From positions 1 through 64,000 of the forward strand of contig NZ_JAEMHM010000014.1 of NCBI RefSeq assembly GCF_016458275.1: a stretch of 64,000 bases of DNA. The letters run 5' to 3'. Of this stretch, positions 60,717-64,000 are shown in pieces. The DNA is from Geomesophilobacter sediminis. GTDB taxonomy: Bacteria > Desulfobacterota > Desulfuromonadia > Geobacterales > Geobacteraceae. The position numbers were made by a program, and so were the translations under genes. A model generated the notes under the pieces. The model saw nothing but the letters and a program-made list of their open reading frames with translations, was not told where the DNA came from and did no database searches. The number at the start of each line of letters is the position of its first letter. Within the stretch, counting starts at the first letter, position 1.

Positions 60717-61523
60717 ATGTTGATGCGTCTTTTCAAACTTTTCGCACTTACGCTGCCACTCAGCGCGATCTGTGGCTGCGGGACACTTCAAGGAAGTAAG
60801 CTCGTTGCACCTGAAAGCTTTGGATTAATATCCATCGCCCCGGACGTCTACATAGAAACAAACGCCGACAGTGCAACCCGCGCAAAACTGCTTGAAGCCG
60901 TTGAAAGGGCAAGAGAAGCAGTCCGTGAGACCTACGGCAGTGTGATTTCTCACCCAATAGTCAATGCCTGTGTCAGCGAATCCTGCTATGTGAAATTTGG
61001 TGGCAGAGGCTCTATTGCCAAGGTCTACTTCGATCGCATTTTGCTTTCGCCACGTGGCTTGAATTGGCATTTTCTTGCCCACGAATGGTCCCACGCCGAG
61101 ATGCGTACTCGCCTCGCATTCTGGGCTTGGTGGTGGCGCTTGCCGCAATGGTTTGACGAAGGCGTGGCTGTTACCGTGAGCCAGGCGCCTGAGCACTCGG
61201 AAGATCACTGGAACTACCTTCTTTCTCACAACATTCCCTATCCGACCACGGAAGAGCTCCATGCTCTCAGGTCCCTGAGAGACTGGAATAAGGCCCTCGA
61301 TCATTACGGAGAAAAGAATAATACCGAGCGTCGAGCAAAGGGTGAGGTGGAAATCCGGCCCGTCTACACGGCAGCGGGACACGAGGTGCGGCTCTGGCTT
61401 GCCAAGGTCGGTACCACTGGTCTTCTCCAAGTAATTGAGAATCTGAATGGTGGCGAAAAGTTTGAAGACGCCTATCATGATGCCAAAACAGCGGTCGAGA
61501 GTTCGCACCTTCAACTGCGCTAG
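60717..61523 (+). CDS. lipoprotein with metalloprotease-like HExxH motif
   Basis: ATG 60717 gives a signal peptide with lipobox LSAICGC. The protein of 268 residues has HEWSHAEMRTR followed by WFDEGVA, the HExxH + E pattern of gluzincin-type zinc peptidases. It would be membrane-anchored outside the cytoplasm. No close family recognised. Residues flanking the motif are aromatic (AFWAWWWRLPQW). Confidence 0.6.
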   Translation: MLMRLFKLFALTLPLSAICGCGTLQGSKLVAPESFGLISIAPDVYIETNADSATRAKLLEAVERAREAVRETYGSVISHPIVNACVSESCYVKFGGRGSIAKVYFDRILLSPRGLNWHFLAHEWSHAEMRTRLAFWAWWWRLPQWFDEGVAVTVSQAPEHSEDHWNYLLSHNIPYPTTEELHALRSLRDWNKALDHYGEKNNTERRAKGEVEIRPVYTAAGHEVRLWLAKVGTTGLLQVIENLNGGEKFEDAYHDAKTAVESSHLQLR

Positions 61524-61558
61524 GATCGCCCCAATACACTAAATTTGTTTTCCCCCCC

Positions 61559-61587
61559 TTGATTTTTCTCTTCACCGTTCTTATTTT
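61559..61587 (+). promoter_or_regulatory. groESL promoter
   Basis: TTGATT (61559-61564), 17 bases, TATTTT (61582-61587), directly upstream of the CIRCE element. Confidence 0.7.
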
Positions 61588-61595
61588 TTTTGCGT

Positions 61596-61622
61596 TTAGC
61601 ACTCATCTGTAAGGAGTGCTAT
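61596..61622 (+). promoter_or_regulatory. CIRCE element, HrcA operator
   Basis: TTAGCACTC-N9-GAGTGCTAT matches the CIRCE consensus (TTAGCACTC-N9-GAGTGCTAA) except for the last base. It overlaps the transcription start region of groESL and is the binding site of the heat-shock repressor HrcA. Confidence 0.95.
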
Positions 61623-61670
61623 TTATTTCACTAACCTCGCAACATCATACGAGGAAAGGAGACCAAAAGC

Positions 61671-61958
61671 ATGAATCTGAGACCGCTGCACGACCGCATC
61701 ATCGTCAAGAGACTGGAAGAAGAGAACAAGACCGCTGGCGGCATCTTCATTCCGGAGACAGCCAAGGAGAAGCCCCAGAAGGGGGAAGTCATCGCTGTCG
61801 GAAAAGGCAAGAAGGCCGAGGACGGTAAGGTTACTCCCGTTGATGTCAAGGTGGGAGACAAGGTCCTGTTCGGCAAGTATGCCGGCACTGAGATAAAGAT
61901 CGATGGCCAGGAATATCTCATCATGCGTGAGGACGACATCCTGGGTGTCATGGAGTAA
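61671..61958 (+). CDS. groES: co-chaperonin GroES
   Basis: The 95-residue protein has the GroES features: [17 protein letters not shown], the mobile loop [19 protein letters not shown] and the end [15 protein letters not shown]. It caps GroEL. ATG 61671 follows AAAGGAGACC. It is the first gene of the CIRCE-controlled operon. Confidence 0.98.
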   Translation: MNLRPLHDRIIVKRLEEENKTAGGIFIPETAKEKPQKGEVIAVGKGKKAEDGKVTPVDVKVGDKVLFGKYAGTEIKIDGQEYLIMREDDILGVME

Positions 61959-62019
61959 CGGTAGACCTTCACATTAATGGCGATTCCTGTCGTTGCCCGC
62001 ACCGGGATCGTCCCCATAA

Positions 62020-63675
<1,656 letters not shown>

Positions 63676-63696
63676 GTACAGGATGCCCTGACGTTG

Positions 63697-63728
63697 ATAG
63701 GGGGATGGCGAACGAGCCGTCCCCCTAT
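63697..63728 (+). terminator. hairpin after groEL
   Basis: A 9-base perfect stem ATAGGGGGA/TCCCCCTAT with extra inner pairs lies 20 bases after the groEL stop. The U-run is weak (TTTAC), so it may end transcription only partly. Confidence 0.6.
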
Positions 63729-63811
63729 TTACGTAACGGCAATTGACAAAGCAGTGGAACATCAAGCCGGTTCCAGCGCAATTTGGACGTAAGCCATATC
63801 GGAGGTTAACC

Positions 63812-64000
63812 ATGAAGCAAACGGCAGTACGCTTGTTTTCTACGGTGGTGGGGGTAACGCTACTCGTCTCAAGCTGTTTCGGGACGGCTTGGGCAAAGGA
63901 ACTTGCCCCCGACTTTGTGGAGTTGGCCAAGAAACTGAAACCATCCGTTGTCAATATCAGTACAGCCAAGACGGTAAAGCCGCAAACACAATTCCGACGC
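63812..64000 (+). CDS. HtrA/DegP-like serine protease, 3' end outside window
   Basis: ATG 63812 follows ATCGGAGG. The 63 residues present have a signal peptide (STVVGVTLLVSSCFGTAWA) and then ELAPDFVELAKKLKPSVVNIS, the typical start of periplasmic Do-like proteases (DegP/DegQ/HtrA). The catalytic domain lies beyond the window. The first part alone supports the family, not the substrate. Confidence 0.7.
   Translation, partial: MKQTAVRLFSTVVGVTLLVSSCFGTAWAKELAPDFVELAKKLKPSVVNISTAKTVKPQTQFRR

Noticed and set aside
60398-60799. 133-codon + strand frame before the lipoprotein
   Set aside because: It overlaps the lipoprotein start, has odd Cys-rich composition and no Shine-Dalgarno.

Overview
The window looks like chromosome of a Geobacteraceae-type Desulfuromonadota bacterium. 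The main clues are the CIRCE-controlled groES-groEL operon followed by a Do/HtrA-type protease, an IHF-alpha-like protein, and the overall gene style. This taxonomic call is an inference. The window carries a large block of defence and mobile-element DNA.

Layout: (1) 1-907 holds the end of an HD-GYP-type protein and a small partner. (2) 1041-25611, all on the + strand, is one long series of mostly overlapping genes behind a strong sigma70-like promoter. It begins with an HTH protein and a type I restriction-modification set with two HsdM genes, HsdS, an inserted helicase and HsdR. It continues with seven further genes: a Zn-ribbon DNA methyltransferase, a Fe-S RecB/Cas4-like nuclease, a UPF1/Dna2-like helicase, a DUF6361 protein, a PLD-family protein, a SNF2-like helicase and a protein I do not recognise. 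I read these seven as an uncharacterised multi-enzyme anti-phage system. (3) 25641-43186, - strand, starts with ihfA, then a terminator, and then a roughly 17-kb operon of DNA-metabolism and unknown genes. These include RadC, a CobS/CobT/DUF3150 set, a Cas4-like nuclease, a methyltransferase-helicase fusion, a Sak4-like ATPase and SSB. (4) 43314-53547, - strand, is a partial F-type conjugation operon (TraH, TraF, an HD protein, TraD, a NusA-like protein, a lytic transglycosylase and a secreted NUC1 nuclease). It is closed by two tandem terminators and a possible structured RNA. (5) 53593-54673, + strand, is a divergent lexA-like gene followed by a small gene and a truncated Y-family polymerase. 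(6) 54731-61523 is mixed chromosomal cargo: hsp20, a type IV AbiE toxin-antitoxin pair, SRAP, MarR-DUF169 and a metalloprotease-like lipoprotein. (7) 61559-64000 is groES, groEL and the start of an HtrA-like protease.

The most unusual signal is in region 3. Most intercistronic gaps there carry a three-armed GC-rich leader. In about ten leaders the middle arm is complementary both to the arm on its 5' side and to the Shine-Dalgarno region of the gene that follows. The arm sequences differ from gene to gene but the architecture is the same, which suggests a family of gene-specific translational switches. I do not know of a described system like it.

Other points worth attention are an 11-G tract inside the defence methyltransferase (possible phase variation), a divergent hsdR start left behind by a recombination event, and an element-encoded NusA-like protein beside TraD.
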